From positions 457,922,379-457,986,378 of the forward strand of contig CM077676.1 in the NCBI GenBank assembly GCA_039707655.1: a stretch of DNA of 64,000 bases, in the 5' to 3' direction. This document shows positions 31,451-45,100 of the stretch, piece after piece. This stretch comes from Elymus sibiricus (Eukaryota > Streptophyta > Magnoliopsida > Poales > Poaceae). The position numbers and the translations under genes are program-made. The notes beneath the pieces were generated by a model that ran no database searches, had not been told where the DNA came from, and saw only the letters and a program-made list of their open reading frames with translations. Position 1 is the first letter of the stretch, and each line of letters begins with the position of its first letter.

Positions 31451-33840
31451 GCTGGCGATGCAGCAGGATCCTAGAAGGAGATGAAGAGCGCGATGAAAGA
31501 CCCTGGCCGTTAGTTCCATTGACCCTATCTGTTGTGTCGCCACATCCTCACTTAGACGCTCCTGCCATGCCTACGTGCTATACCGGCTCCATCTGTATGT
31601 CTGGCGTTGCAGCCTTCAATGCTCTGATATGAATATGATGCCCCTCCTGACGTTCTTCACAGTTCTAAACTTCTGATCCAAGTTCCCACGAGTGGCAGTG
31701 TAGTTGAGCAAGTTAGGCTTGAAAACGTGTGATGCTGCTTGGTGCAGCTGCAGCTGCAACAAGGAGCAACCTTGAACTAATCTTGATTTTTTTTGTGGAC
31801 TAGATTAGGTTCAAATTTCTGCTGATTTGTATCTCAATTGCTCCCATACACACGGAATTGTTGAGGTAAGACTATACTTTCTTTCTCAAACAGAATACTT
31901 TCTTTCTCAAACAGAATTCGTATTCCATAAATTGATCAAGATATTATGTTTAATGATTGTGTCAGAAGCGTGGAAGCACCATGGTCGATTGTTATTTGAG
32001 GAGATGGTACGTCTTCAAGGTTGCAGGATACGTGGGGCTGGGAGCAAGGTTCTCTTCCATATAGTCCAAGTTCTTTCACTTTTCTGAAATTTATCCCTGC
32101 AGTTTCAGTACGATATGTGATTTCTTCCTTTTCAAAGTTGTTTGTTAACGTGCAAGTGCCTGAGCATAAATTATTTAAGCTTATGCTTAATTGGTGAGTC
32201 TTTTAGTTAGGTAGAACTTTGTATGTTGCTAGATGGTTGTGCTTCAGTACGTACCATGCCTTCTATGTTGCCGTTCGTTGTTTCCTTCCAATTATGGCCA
32301 AAGGAACATCCAGGTTCTCTTTGGAATCTAGAAATTCACTGCCCTTTTTAAACAGATATTCATGGACTGATTGCACAAAAGAAGTGTTACCCTTTTCATC
32401 GTTCGACACAGATTATGGAAGTAGTGCAGCCTGCACATTCAGATGCATGCAAAAGTTGTTATAATTGTAGAAAAGTAATTTTTATTCCGCAGTGGCTTTA
32501 GTCTAACATGAACGACTTCAACCACTGGCACCAACGTTCCCTATATCTTGCTGTGCCGTTGCGGTACAATATCTCCTCTATGAAAATAAAGTGGTTTGCT
32601 ACCTTAAGACAGGGAAGCCAGGAGAAAAGCAAGAAATAAACTGAAGCATGTAACTAGAAAGATATAAACTGTGCTGCTTTGCATTAGCATTGTCAGAAAA
32701 CTTTCAATGTAATTGGAAAATGAAATAAGTAAAATAAGCAGAAAAGTTTAACGGAAACTTATAACGTCTTGCCCCTCTTGCTGTTATATATTCTGTGATG
32801 TCAATGCTTGATGTAATTTTATCTAATTTTGCTTTGAAAGGAAAGATGCAGAAAACGATAAGCAGGTAAAAGGGAACTCTCCTTCTAATCTAGGGGGCCA
32901 TTCCTCCTTTTAGCTTCTATGCTAGATAGGAACATTGTTCATGTCATGCTCTCATAACACCACCTTCTATTGATTTATATCCTTTTCATTGGATGAATTC
33001 AGATTCTGTGATCTTCCCTGTCTGCAACATTTGCTGCTGGAATTAGTCACAGATGTGAATGCAATCTTGAAGTCAGAGGATGCCGTGCTTCCATGGTTTG
33101 CAATAATAGTGGGATGTTCTGATTTATATTACTCCAAGTCTAGAAATATGTATCCATGTTTTGTGTTTTATTTGCAGGCTTAGTTCTGTTATTGCCATGG
33201 GATCCTTCATCTGGCCTCCATTGCACGAAAAGGTAGTAAGCTGAGAACTCATGGAGAATGTATTTCTCAGCATGATATTTACCGGTACAGCCGTACCAGT
33301 CACTGAAACATCAAGTTTTCTGTATTTTTTGGTCTTCTTTTGTTAGATCTAATGATGTATTTGGCCCCCCAATGTTAGTATCATATGTACAGTCCATGGT
33401 ATTTTGAGAATATCTTCTCAACCAGGCTCTACTCAGCCTGGCCCTTTTTTCCATGCATCCTCGAAAAAACGGTGCAGGTAACCAAACACGCCCTAAGAGA
33501 CGGAGAAAGCTTTGTCTGGCAACATATGTATATATGTAAATTTTCAACCGATACAGAGGTCAGGAGTGTCATCCTCCTTCTCGACAAAATGTAAGATTTA
33601 TATGATTGTCACAATGCTGAAATTGACAATAGTTACACAAGTAATAAAAAACGTAATATAGCAGTACCCATTGAAAAGCATAAAAATAATATAATACAGT
33701 ACTAACATAAGAAAAATTTCGACCTTTAAATTATATTCTGAAATACAATAGAACAAACATCTTTTAAAAGGTATATATATTCAAATTTGTTAGGGATATC
33801 CAACGCATCAAATTTGGTTCTTTCTTTTTAAAAATACTAG
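31451..33840. other. Helitron interior, gene-fragment-like
   Basis: AT-rich intron-like sequence with a few short exon-like islands (for example near 31960-32010 and 32995-33110). No known domain is recognised on either strand. Confidence 0.35.
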
Positions 33841-33869
33841 CCCGTGCAGGTGCACGGGTTGACGACTAG
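33841..33869 (+). terminator. Helitron 3' hairpin and CTAG terminus
   Basis: Stem 33841-33848 with 33851-33858, loop GG, then TTGACGA and CTAG (33866-33869). This is the standard transposition terminator of Helitrons. Confidence 0.85.
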
Positions 33870-34170
33870 TTTATTTAATGTTAATTGGATTAAATATTTC
33901 TGTTTTAGTTATGTTTCTCGCTGTTAGAGTCACTTAACTAATTTAGTGAATGTTGATTACAATTTTAGAATTGTCTCTGGATTATTTACAATATTATGAA
34001 CATTTTAGTTTTGATATTTGAACAACATTTAAATTCACTTTGTATTTGAATTTCAATTTGAATTGGAATTTTAAAGGAGATACGGTCCCAATGATGATTA
34101 AGCATTGTCAATCATGGTGACTTGGCATTATCATGTGGGATTACTGTAGCTAACCACTGGGGGTGTTACA

Positions 34171-34185
34171 AATCTCCCCCACTAC
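34171..34185 (-). other. Polypurine tract of element T
   Basis: Plus strand AAATCTCCCCCACTA; minus strand TAGTGGGGGAGATTT directly before LTR A. This fixes LTR A as the 3' LTR and the minus-strand orientation. Confidence 0.7.
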
Positions 34186-37100
34186 AAGAAATCTCGTCCC
34201 GAGATTTAAGCGGTGGGGAAGGGGGGAAGAGTTCTGGTAGCGAAATTCTAATGGGTCTTCTCGGTCTTGGTTGCCCTCGTCGAAGATGTTGATCCATTAC
34301 TTTGGTGTCTTCAATTCATTGCATCGGGGCATCATGATGAAGTCGTCATCCTTCCTTCGGGATCTTCATTGTCCTACGAACGCGATAAAGGGGAAAACTT
34401 TGGAAGAACGCATCTCCACAAAGTTGGGCATGTGACGGTGAACTCAATGGGAAATACACGAAGTGACCTACGAGTAGTATTCAGTGAATTCATCAAGTGC
34501 AATATGCGATGGCACAAAAGTGTCAAATGGGTAGGCAATCATTTGATGCCTAGCCGGACGCTGAAACGGGGGGTTGAGCAACGAGAACAATTATTTTGTT
34601 AGATACCAGGATGAAACATGGTATATCAATTAGCTCGTGAATTACATACGAAGCCAAGTGTAAAGGATACTTTAGAATCAAGGTTATACAGAAGAGTCAG
34701 GTTTCGATCCCGTGGACCCATGGGTTATGGGCCCACCATGTGGATTGAGAGTAGGAAGGGTGGTGACATCTTGCACACTCGTGAAAGCAAGGCATGTCAG
34801 CGGATAGCCTGTCAGCTATGTCGGCAACAATGTCGGTACCAAGGATGGGGGACGAAGAGAACCATTTTACTGCTCGTTGAAACGAGGCGGACCAATAGGC
34901 GAAGTTCTCGTCCACCGGAGGTTACCGGAATGCTAACAACAATAGTAACGAGGTCCTACTGACAGAGTTGTACACCGAGGTGTTTTCATAAGCAGCGAAT
35001 TATTACTGCTTAGATCATATAGATCAAGAAGGTTAAACAGAACCACGGAAAGGAAAAATGTGATCAACACATTAATCAGAACAACGGAAAGGAAAATGTG
35101 ACTTAACACAAGTAGTAGGAGTATATCCTTCCCAGGAACAAGCAGAACATGGTTATACAGGGTAGGAGAGCAAGTACCTAACCATTTAGATAAGGAGGCA
35201 AGGAAAAATTCATGATGTTACCCATACAACGGTGTTTGGATAACTGACCAAGAAACATTTAGCAAGTATGCCTCCAATGTTCTTGCAGAAGTTTGAGTAC
35301 CATAGTCATGCTTCGAGGTAGCAATGATTTGGTGTTTCAAGCAAGGGCCAGAATTTGGATACACAAATGTTCCATCAGGAGCAACATATAAAATAAGTCT
35401 TACAACTTCCCCCTGGAGGAATGGCTATCCTTGTAAAAAGAAACTATAATAATAGGTCCTCCAGCCAGGTGTGCTAGGCATGACATCACCTTACCGGGTC
35501 ATCAAAGGACTTTATAACTCCTGGAATTATGTCCCAACCATCATGTCTGACCGAGATTCAGATCTGATTGGTGTCAGGATACCTCAGACTCAGGATGTCC
35601 GAGAAGAAAAGGTGCAACTCAAATCAACGAGATGACATTGTAAGATTCTCGGGAAATGAACTATGAGAGCGGGTCCCGAAACAAGAGTTCATCATTAAAC
35701 CAAGGAGGGGATGAGGAGGTGTCTGATGGACTCAGCGACAATCCATCGAGATTTCTAAAAGGATGGATTTCCACAATTATGCGAACAAGGAGATGACATT
35801 TGCCAATTCAAATGATGTAAGGTTGTATGCTCGAGGAAAAACATACACCATTAAACATTGGTTGAAAAGTGCGCCCGAATATATGACCTTAGGCAGCAAG
35901 ATCAATGTTAGAGTGACGATTCAATAACCAATAGTCGAAGAATGAACTGTCGATAGTTAACTTCAAAGCAATAGGGTTGCCAGAAGTACAGAATCCAAGC
36001 AGCATCGTTTGCTTGTTGGTATCCCGGTTAGAATCAACACGGGGACGAAGAAAGAATGGTGATGGTGAGAAGTATCACTATACCAAGAATTTCTAAGAGG
36101 TGGAGCGATCCTCACAACATTCTTGACATAAAGGACAGTAACACTTCAAGGTAGGACATAATACAAGCTGGATAGTAGGGTGCATCCATAATATGGACAA
36201 GTTCGCGATGAAAGGAAGTCAAGGAGGTTGTCGATGATAACAAAAATCATCGAGGGCAAGGAGGGTATTTCTCATCATGAACTCAGTTGACATCTTGGAA
36301 GAAGTCATATTGTTGAAGGTGATCACGACACATTTGTCGAGAGGTTTCAAGAGGATGCAATCAAACAACAATGGCAACAAGCAGGGGAATGGCAACGCGG
36401 AAGGTTATAGGAACAACAGATAAGATGCAAGCTCGGAACCAAAGTTGGCTTTCAGGGCAAGCAACATGATGTTGAAAGCTCGACGTAAGTCGTGCTCACA
36501 CTCTGAAGAATTCGTGCACTGAAGAAGGACGAGGTAGCATGGTCAAAGGTAGCATGATAAGGATGAAATCGATAGTCTAGGAATGACATGTCTGAGTTTA
36601 AATTTCCCAGTAACAATTACTAGGAACATTGAATTGCATTGCGGATCCGATTCTCTAATCAGTGTTCTTGGTTGACAACAACCCAGAACCCGTAGAGTGA
36701 CTAAGACAAGGGAAGGTACTACTTCATTAAATTAATAAGATGTAGTGCAAAAGGCATGATATCCTCGAGATACCAGGGGTAATACTCGAAGGTAGAACAT
36801 GATAGAAGTAGAACTGGGTCATTGACCTGCGACAGCAGAAACTTTAACCTTGTCGAAAATGGAAGAGGCACTGGAATGAATTCCTTTCAGATATATTGGA
36901 AAAAGGTCAGTATGGTCGGAACCATAGCAGCAAGGGATCAAATTAAAGATACCGAAAAAATTATTCAGAAGGAAAATCATTTTGCAAGAAGCTTCCGAGA
37001 TGGTCTACATCGTTTCCATGGGCATGAACACAAAGTTCAATGTCGACTCCCACTTCTCCAATGCATTACATTTCATTCATTTCTCGCTTTTGATAAAGTT

Positions 37101-38372
37101 GTAGTGTTGAAATTTCATCCGGCAAAATACCATAAGAGTAAGACCCGTGAAAACTTTCGGGTTCACACGGATTAGTGAAAGCATAGGTTCAACCCATCGG
37201 GGCATCTTAGGAACATATACCACAAGCTTCAAGAGTTAAAATCACCAGCTCGAAATCAGAGCATGGTCAGCCAGATCAGAGAATACAATTTGCTAAAGGC
37301 ATTATGTATCAGGGGAAGAACTCACAAGGTGATTGGAAGTGATGGACACTGTCGGATAACAATCCAACAATGGATCGGGCGATCCACAACGGAGCTGATG
37401 TGAGTATCGGTACTCACTCAGAGGAAGAAAGAATGTGAAGGCATCAGATTCAAGATACACCTGAATAGTTTGATGCTTAAAATACAAAGGAATTATGATT
37501 TCCAAAATGAAGGGTCAGAAGCAGACGCTCTGATCAAGGATGGATAAGTTGAAAGACTTAGTTCGACAATCAATAAAGAATTGAATTTCCGAGAACCAGC
37601 TCATGTCCGGGATGACGTCTGAGCCGGAAAGATAATTTAAAAGGATATCCTGAAGACTGCGTGCATACGCACACATTGAATCAATAGGCTAAAAATGGCC
37701 AAGTCAAGGGATGTCAACGAAGACTACTAGACATATGGAATTAACCATAATGCAAGTAGGCAAGAATTTCAAGAGCATCAGGCTGCAGAGGACTTTCGGA
37801 AGATCGAAAAGTATTTCGAAGAATTTTTGTGAAACACATGAACAATCGGGATGAATGGATCCTCGATAAATGTGAGGAAGTATCCGTAATGCTGCCATGC
37901 GGAAAAGAACTACAAGGCAGTAAACTCAAAGAGTTATCGGGACAACGAAGAGTAATTCGAGGCATGTTGTAACAACAAGACCAACGAGGAACGATCGTGA
38001 GAACGACAAGCGTATGCCGATATCCATAGGGGTATATCGGTGGTAGGGAATTGCAAGGGCAATGAGTTCAAGGTCTCGGAAAAACATCAAAGGGCATCCT
38101 CAGAATCTTCCGATGAAGCAGGTGATCTTCTGGAATGAGGGCTCTCCGGGAGAAAGTAGTTACGAGAACCTAGAGTCAGAGTTAGTAAAATCTTTAACCC
38201 GAAAAGAAGAGAGATCAGAGTCCCAGAGTATAGAACAGGAATAAAAGATCCTAATACCACCCATTAGTGATGTGGGCCCGTAAGCCACACAACAAGTTAG
38301 TAAATTTGTTTCTCAAAGACTAGACTCAACTTCGGCCAAGGAGTTGGAAAGGGGGCTACCTACAGGCAGTCG
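34186..38372 (-). other. Non-coding interior of element T
   Basis: About 4.2 kb with no frame longer than ~117 codons on either strand and no Gag, protease, RT or integrase motif that I can read. It is delimited by a PPT on the left and a primer-binding site on the right, so it is the complete interior. The pattern is that of a large retrotransposon derivative (LARD) that keeps only cis signals. Confidence 0.65.
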
Positions 38373-38387
38373 GCTCTGATACCAACT
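38373..38387 (-). other. Primer-binding site next to LTR B
   Basis: Minus strand AGTTGGTATCAGAGC directly after the LTR end (GGGCGTCACA). It marks LTR B as the 5' LTR. Confidence 0.8.
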
Positions 38388-38679
38388 TGTGACGCCCCGA
38401 TTTGATCGTACACTAATCATACACGCAAATGTGTACGACCCGATCAGGGACTCACGGGAAGATATCACAACACAACTCTAAACACAAACTAACATAAAAA
38501 CAAGCTCCATATTACAAGCCAGGGCCTCGAGGGCTCGAATACAAAAGCTCGATAACAAGAGAGTCAGCGGAAGCAACAATACCTGAGTACAGACATAAGT
38601 TAACAAGTTTTGCCTTAAGAAGGCTAGCACAAACTAAGAGTACAACGATCGAAAAGGCAAGGCCTCCTGCCTAGGTGCC

Positions 38680-40825
38680 AGTAGGAGATATGCCCTAGAG
38701 GCAATAATAAATGTTATTGATTATCTCCCTGTTCATAATTAAGTTTATGTTCCATGCTATAACTGCTATGGTTCTCGAGTCTGCAATAACACGAGGCTCG
38801 GAGGAAGACTCATATGCACGTGTGGAATAATAAACGGTAAAATGTATTCCTAGTCTTGCCTCTAAGACTGGCTCAAGTATTGCATGATGATCCTGTTTTC
38901 CTGATCATGGGCATGGCTATGCCGGCAATTTTGAGGGCACAATGTTGGTAGAACACTTGTGTTGAATCGACCCGAATTGATGTTATGCTATGAGATACAT
39001 TCGTCACAAGTTAATGGTTAATAACACAAAGATGGTTAACGTTTGCATGATTCCTTAGACCATGAGAGTATCAAGTTTCTTCATGCTTGCTTCATGAACT
39101 TTGGGGTTTGTTAAACGTCATCCGTAAATGGGTGGCAATTACGGCGGCTTACGGGTTCATGGAAAAGTGTGTCAAGTAACTTGATAGGTCGAGATTGGGA
39201 TTTGCTCCTCTGACGACGGAGAGATATTCTTGGGCCCTCTCGGTGTTACGGTATCCATCATCGTCTGGCCAGACACAAGGTGATTTGATCACAGGGATGC
39301 CGGAACACGGAAATGAGAAAAGAGAACAAAACCGGTAACGAGGTAACTTGCATAGTGCACAAGTTGTTGATCCACGGGGATGCAGAAAATCTCACCTCGG
39401 GTGTTTATAACATATCGCGAAGCAAGAGGAATAGCACACGGCAACTGGAGGTTCACTCGAATATTCATTCGTGTGGGTATAGGGGTCAATATGGGTGTCC
39501 ACGGCTCCGATGTTGATCATTGATCGGAAGGGGTTCCGGGTCATGTCTATACTTCACCGAACCTATAGGGTCAGACGTTTACGGGTCATCTATCTGCTGA
39601 ATACTAGACAGGGAGTCTGAGAGAAAGTCTCCGGAAAAAGTTTCGGAGACAGCGGAAAAGTTCCAAAGAGAGAGGTCACCGGATGAGTTCCGGTGAAACT
39701 GAAAAGTTGTTTCAGAGGATACCATAAAGTCAAATTGGTTTCGGCATACGCCTAATAATTCTTGGAGGCTGCCAAAATCATTCTGGAAACTTCTGGGAAT
39801 TTTCCGGAAGAAAAACCGGAAATGTTCCGGAGCTGCCGGAACCGCTTCAGATGCTTTTCGCAGATGAAAATCACTAATCCGGAATTGTTCCGGAACGCAT
39901 TGAAAATTATTTTAGTGGGTACTGGAAATGTTCTAAGCCCACATAAATATTTTCAGTTCGAACGGACGCTGAAAAATGTCGTCGTGAATAGTGAAAGTGC
40001 TTTTTGGGATATTTTTGGAAAGCCACCTTTTAGGGCTTTTGCAAAAAGGCTTCTAGAAGGAGTGGGGACCAAGGAAACCCCTCATGGGTGGCCCCCAAGG
40101 GGGTGGCCGGCCAAGGTGAGTGGAGCTCCATGGAGCTCCACATGGCATCCCTTTTCCCTCTTATGCCCTTTGTGTATGACATAAAGTGGGGGCATTTTTG
40201 GGTTTTTGGAATGGCAACTCTACCCCTTGGTTTTCCTATAAATAGGAGGTGAGGGGGCAGTCCAAACCTTCACTCTTACTCTCATACAAATGCCATGCAT
40301 GATCTGGCTCTCTCTCTCCCTCCCAGCGAAATAGTTTCGTAGAGCCGAAAGGTTGTCTGGGTTCCGGCAGGAACTAGTTCTGGACGGTGAAGCCCTGCCG
40401 GATAGGTGACACCGTATGTGTGCAACTCTGTAGAGAGATCGTAGTTTCGGTCTTAGTTCGAGAGTGCCTCCCGAAGATCTGTCCGTGTGACCGTCCGAGT
40501 TTCGAAGGTCCTCCCGAAGGGCTGTCCGAGTGACCGTCCGAGTTTTCGAAGGTCCTCCGGAAGGGCTGTCCGCGACACCGTCCGGGGGACTGTCCGACCG
40601 CCTCCCGGAGGGCTGTCCAAGGGGCGGATGAAGGTATACATCCTCGCGGTTGGGAGGTTGTAAATCCTAGCTGCGGGGATCTGCACCGCCGATCGTCATC
40701 GACTCTTGTTCCGCTGCGCTACGAGTCGGTAACGAAACAGATCAAACCTTGTATGCAGTCTCCATAGTGATCCTGGGCTGGTGCGTAGATCGAATTTTTT
40801 TTGTTTTCTGCTGCGTTCCCCTACA
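38680..40825 (+). repeat. 5' LTR of the defective Copia
   Basis: Begins AGTAGGAGATATGCCC where the other copy begins TGTAGGAGATATTCCC (T to A at the first base) and ends CCCCTACA. Contains a CTATAAATAGG promoter box near 40237 and tandem CTCCCGAAGGGCTGTCCG units near 40470-40620. Confidence 0.9.
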
Positions 40826-40841
40826 GTGGCATCATGAGCCG
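40826..40841 (+). other. Primer-binding site of the defective Copia
   Basis: GTGGCATCATGAGCC directly after the LTR, the same variant site as in the Angela-like element. Confidence 0.75.
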
Positions 40842-42149
40842 TGCTATGCGTGGATGCAGGTTGCGATCTAGAATACATGAGATGTATGGGTGTTGCACAA
40901 TATAATTTGTTGTAGAAGAGTTCTATTACTGGAAATTTTTTGTGCGGGTAGCAGATGAAATCTATTACCCGAGGTTCTTGTTGCTTCCCTGAAATTTGCG
41001 TATTTCTGATCTTGATAACGGCATGGTGGAGTTTCAAAGTTCTGGCAATCTGTGATTCTGGCTGATCAGAGAAGTGCTTCAGTTCGTTGAATTCCACCAT
41101 AGTTAAAAGAAAGATGAATTCGCAGACGAAAGGGCAATGCAGATATGATCTACACGGGGGTCATGCGTATGACAAAGTTCAGTATGGGGCTCGAGATTTT
41201 ATTATCTCGTGTTTCATACACCCCGCAATGTTAATCTAGCGAATTGGATTATCATGCTTGATGATGGACGTTGGTAGCTGCGGTTTGATTGAAACCTTTG
41301 AAGCCACGTAAAATAAAATCTTGTATAAACCGATTAGAGGCGTCTAACTTGGTTTTGCAGGATGACATGAGATGTGCATATGATGTGGTATAGCAGTGCT
41401 CATATTTAATTTGATTATGTATGAGATGACTATATAATGTAAATTAACATGACCTGCGTGTCATGATTCGGCATAATGGCTGGAGCCATATGATTGCACT
41501 TTAATGACCTGCGTGTCAACCTTATGTAATGCACTTATTTTATTAGCTATAGAGATAGCAATATTATCTGGTGCATCGACAAGGTGGTGGCAATCTTCGC
41601 GAAGGTGAACACCGAAGCGAATGCCGAAGACGAAGAAATGAAAGACTTCTCCGTCAGAAAGGGCTATACCATATCATGCTATTATGAATTGCCTGAGATG
41701 TTTATCCCTTATGATGCACCCTTCTTGATTGCGCGGTAGTCGCTTTTATTAGGGTGATCTCTCACAAAAATATCAAGTAGTTAGTGTTCTCCCAAGTGTA
41801 GCACCGTCACGGCACCTAACTTTTCGGGGTACGACATGTACACATGAGTACGAACGATTAGGGATGTGTGAGGCGGGTGAGGTCAGACCTCGCAGCAAGA
41901 TCACTTGGTTATCTTGACGTTCAGGCAGGACAGTCCTGAGCTCGGAACACACGCATCGAAAGATGGACAAGAGTCACATAGAGATGTGACTGGCAAGTTG
42001 GCCTACCGATTGAAATTCACGTCATCAGTGATGAACCCGTCAATGGCGTTGAATTGAAATGCGGGTCTTGAATCGCTCACAATCAATTATGCAGTGCAAA
42101 TTAATTTTGAACACTGTCTAAGTGTGATTTGCATAATAGTTGTAGAATA
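40842..42149 (+). other. Leader of the defective Copia
   Basis: About 1.3 kb, parallel in position and partly in sequence to the Angela leader (for example GACCTGCGTGTCA near 41450). Non-coding. Confidence 0.6.
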
Positions 42150-45100
42150 ATGGCTCGCGTTTCCACCTTCCCTATTAAAATTGAATAGCTGTTAAATATC
42201 TGGTTAAATCTTTACGGTTGGTAACGTAATGTGAGGATTGTCCTCTAGAGTGCCGAGAAGGACTTTGTCCTATCGCATGCTTTCGGTATTCTCCCGCTAA
42301 TGCTACTATGGATCATGTGACTCTCGTCCTTCGATCCAAAAGCTAGAATTCTGTTTCAGTCAAGTGCAATACGTTTGCTTCCATGAGACCCGAACTTCGA
42401 AAATTTTGGGATAGTTATGTGATATTCATGGAACTAAAAATTAATTTTCAGATACAAACAAAGGTTGAAAGATATGAAATATCCGAAGCAATGTTTGTTT
42501 TGCAAACAATTAGTAAAGGTGTTTTACTATGCATTAGACTGATAAGAGAGGGATCCAGAGGAACACCTGTCATATGATGAAAGGTGAATAAAACAACAAC
42601 TTAAAGAGAAAGGAAGTGTCCGAAGGGTGTTGGTGAAACTTTCATGCCTAGGAAGTCCGGGGCTAACGCCACTCTTAAGTTGGGTGCTTCTTCTGAGAGT
42701 TGGAGAAATACTAAAAGTTAAACTGTTAGAAGAATAAAGGCAAAAAAAATAAAGAAGACTGGAATATCCAGCTCATGTATGAATGTCATACAAGTTTTTG
42801 ATGTATAGAAGGCTGATCAAAGATATAGTTCTTGGGAATTATGGTTAAACATGTTAATCACAAATTCTTGGGTATTGTGAGTTGATCACAAAGATACCCG
42901 CTTGATTGCATTCTGTTGCAACTCGATGTAAGAACTACCATGGCCTGAAAGACTAGCCAGGAATGAGGTTTTGATACACGCTGGGAACATAGTAATAGTT
43001 ACTATACCTTCCATCAGTGTATTACCTATGTATTTACTTTCATAATTCATTTTAGAGTTTCACACTCTAGCCCTTTGCATAAGGTATCTTGCAAGAAGGT
43101 TGTTCATAAGAGAACTTTTGATGTTCGGTGTTATGAATAACATAAGGGCCATACTTTCATTATGAATGAGAAGTATGCTATGAATATTGATATTAATACA
43201 TTACCTCTGGGTTTACTTTCATAATTCATTTAGAGTTTCATACACTCTAGCCCATTGTACAATGTTTGTTGCAAAAGAGTTGTTCATAAAACAACAATTG
43301 TTGTTCAGTATTATGAATAACATAAGGGGGCCATGCTTCCATCATGGGATGAGATGTATGTTATGAATATTGATGGTAATATGATACATCCATAACACTG
43401 ACGCTAAATGTCACAAGACTAAAAGAATACCACATATGTGTGGCACTGCATTTGGTCACATTGGAGAAAGCCGCATGGAAAATTCCATTATGATGGAATT
43501 TGAAGTCGTTTGATTTTGAATCATCTGACACTTGCAATTTTCCTCCGAAAAGTGAAGTGACTGAAATACCGTTCACAGGCCATAAGGAAGGAACAACAAA
43601 CTTATTGGTGATCATACATTTGATGTGTGTAGTCCGATAAATGTTATTAGTAGTGGATTTATCTATCTTCAGAAATGACTCAACTAGATATATGGATATT
43701 TACTTGATGAGACGTAAGTCTGGATCTTTTGAAATCATTCGAAAGGTTTTCAAAATGAAGTAGCAGTTATTGTAACAAGAAAATTATGTTTCTACAATTC
43801 GATTGCAGAAATGAATATTTGAGTTACAAGTTTAGCGAATGTCTGATGAGTTGTGAAAGGGGTTTCATAACTTGCACCTCCCGGAACACCACTGCAAGTG
43901 GAAAGTCCGTGAAGATGTAATCGAACCATTCATGACATGGTAAGATCAAAGATGACATAAATAAATTTGCCATTATCCCTTTTAAACTGATGCTTTAGAG
44001 ACTGCGGCTTTTTACACTGAAAAGAGCTCCATCGGTTCTGTTGAAATGAAGCCATGGTATGGTACGCCCAACCATGTTACATCTTTTCTTAACATTTGGA
44101 ATATGGGGCTTGTGTAAAAGGTTACAAACCTATTACAAATCAGACAAGTGCTACTTTGTAAGTTATCCCAAGTTATTGGGTATTCCCCCACCACTATACC
44201 GAGGTAAAGGATTTTTGCCACAAAACGGTATGCTTTTAAAGAGAATTGTTCTTTCAAAAAGGTGAGTGGGAGAACAGTGCAACTCGACGAGATAACAGTA
44301 TCTTCGTCATCAGATCAAAGGAAAGAGACCTTGGAAGTGATTCCAGAGTTTCCTACTGCGACTGATACGGAAGCCTCTGCATGAGATGTATGGACTTCGG
44401 TCGAACTTGCAGCTGAACCACGTAGGAAAAACTCGTGCAAACCTCTCAGGTGCGCATACGAGATATTGTTGTTAGACAACAGTATACCTACGATACACAA
44501 GGAAGCGTTGATGGGCCCTGACTCCGGAATTGGCTAAATGCCAATACAATCCGAGATAGTTTCCATATAAGTGATTCAAGATTAAAATCTTGATACACCT
44601 TTCGGAAGACTTAGAGTCTAACGAATATTTATGGAACTAAAACTGATACGGATAAAAATGTTTTTTCCATAAAGCTCGACTTGTTGAAATAACAAGTTCA
44701 AGGAGTTGACTACGATGAGGTTGTTTCACCGTAGCGTTGCTTAAAGTCGGTTCGGGTTGAACTAGCAATTAATACATATTTCAAACATGAGATATGAAAC
44801 ATGGATGCCAAAAGGATTTCCATGAGATGGAAATGCAACCAAGGACTTGCATGTGATACAGTCCAAGGTATTTTGTCAGTCCAAAGGATGCTAGTAAAGT
44901 ATGCAAACTTCAGAGTTCCAGCAATGGACAGAAGAGAGCAAAGTGGAGTTGGAATCTTCGTTTTGATGAAATGGTCAAAAAGGTTTGACTTCATCAATGG
45001 GTAACGAAGATGCTTGTGGTTTCAAGAAAGTAAGTGGGAGCATAATAACATTTCTAAAAACCTTGTGTACTTGACACATTGTTAATTGGAAATAAATTTC

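Larger units (their letters stand above)
30659..33869 (+). mobile_element. Non-autonomous Helitron inside LTR A (3.2 kb)
   Basis: Starts TC and ends CTAG. A perfect 8-bp-stem hairpin (CCCGTGCA GG TGCACGGG) stands 11 nt from the 3' end. LTR B has the uninterrupted site (CATTTACATTTTATTTAATG), showing that exactly this segment was added and no target bases were duplicated. The flanks are T and T rather than the classic A and T. No Rep or helicase domain is seen, so it relied on an autonomous partner. It carries promoter-like and exon-like pieces that I cannot assign. Confidence 0.85.
27461..34170 (-). repeat. LTR A of element T, split by a Helitron
   Basis: Plus-strand ends TGTGACGCCC and GGGTGTTACA. 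Without the Helitron (30659-33869) it is about 3499 bp. A GC-rich block (29860-30490), full of GGCC/CCGG and the palindrome CCGGACATGTCCGG, is present in both LTRs, with a ~100 bp segment here that LTR B lacks. Proline/arginine-rich frames in this block are not conserved between the LTRs. Confidence 0.85.
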
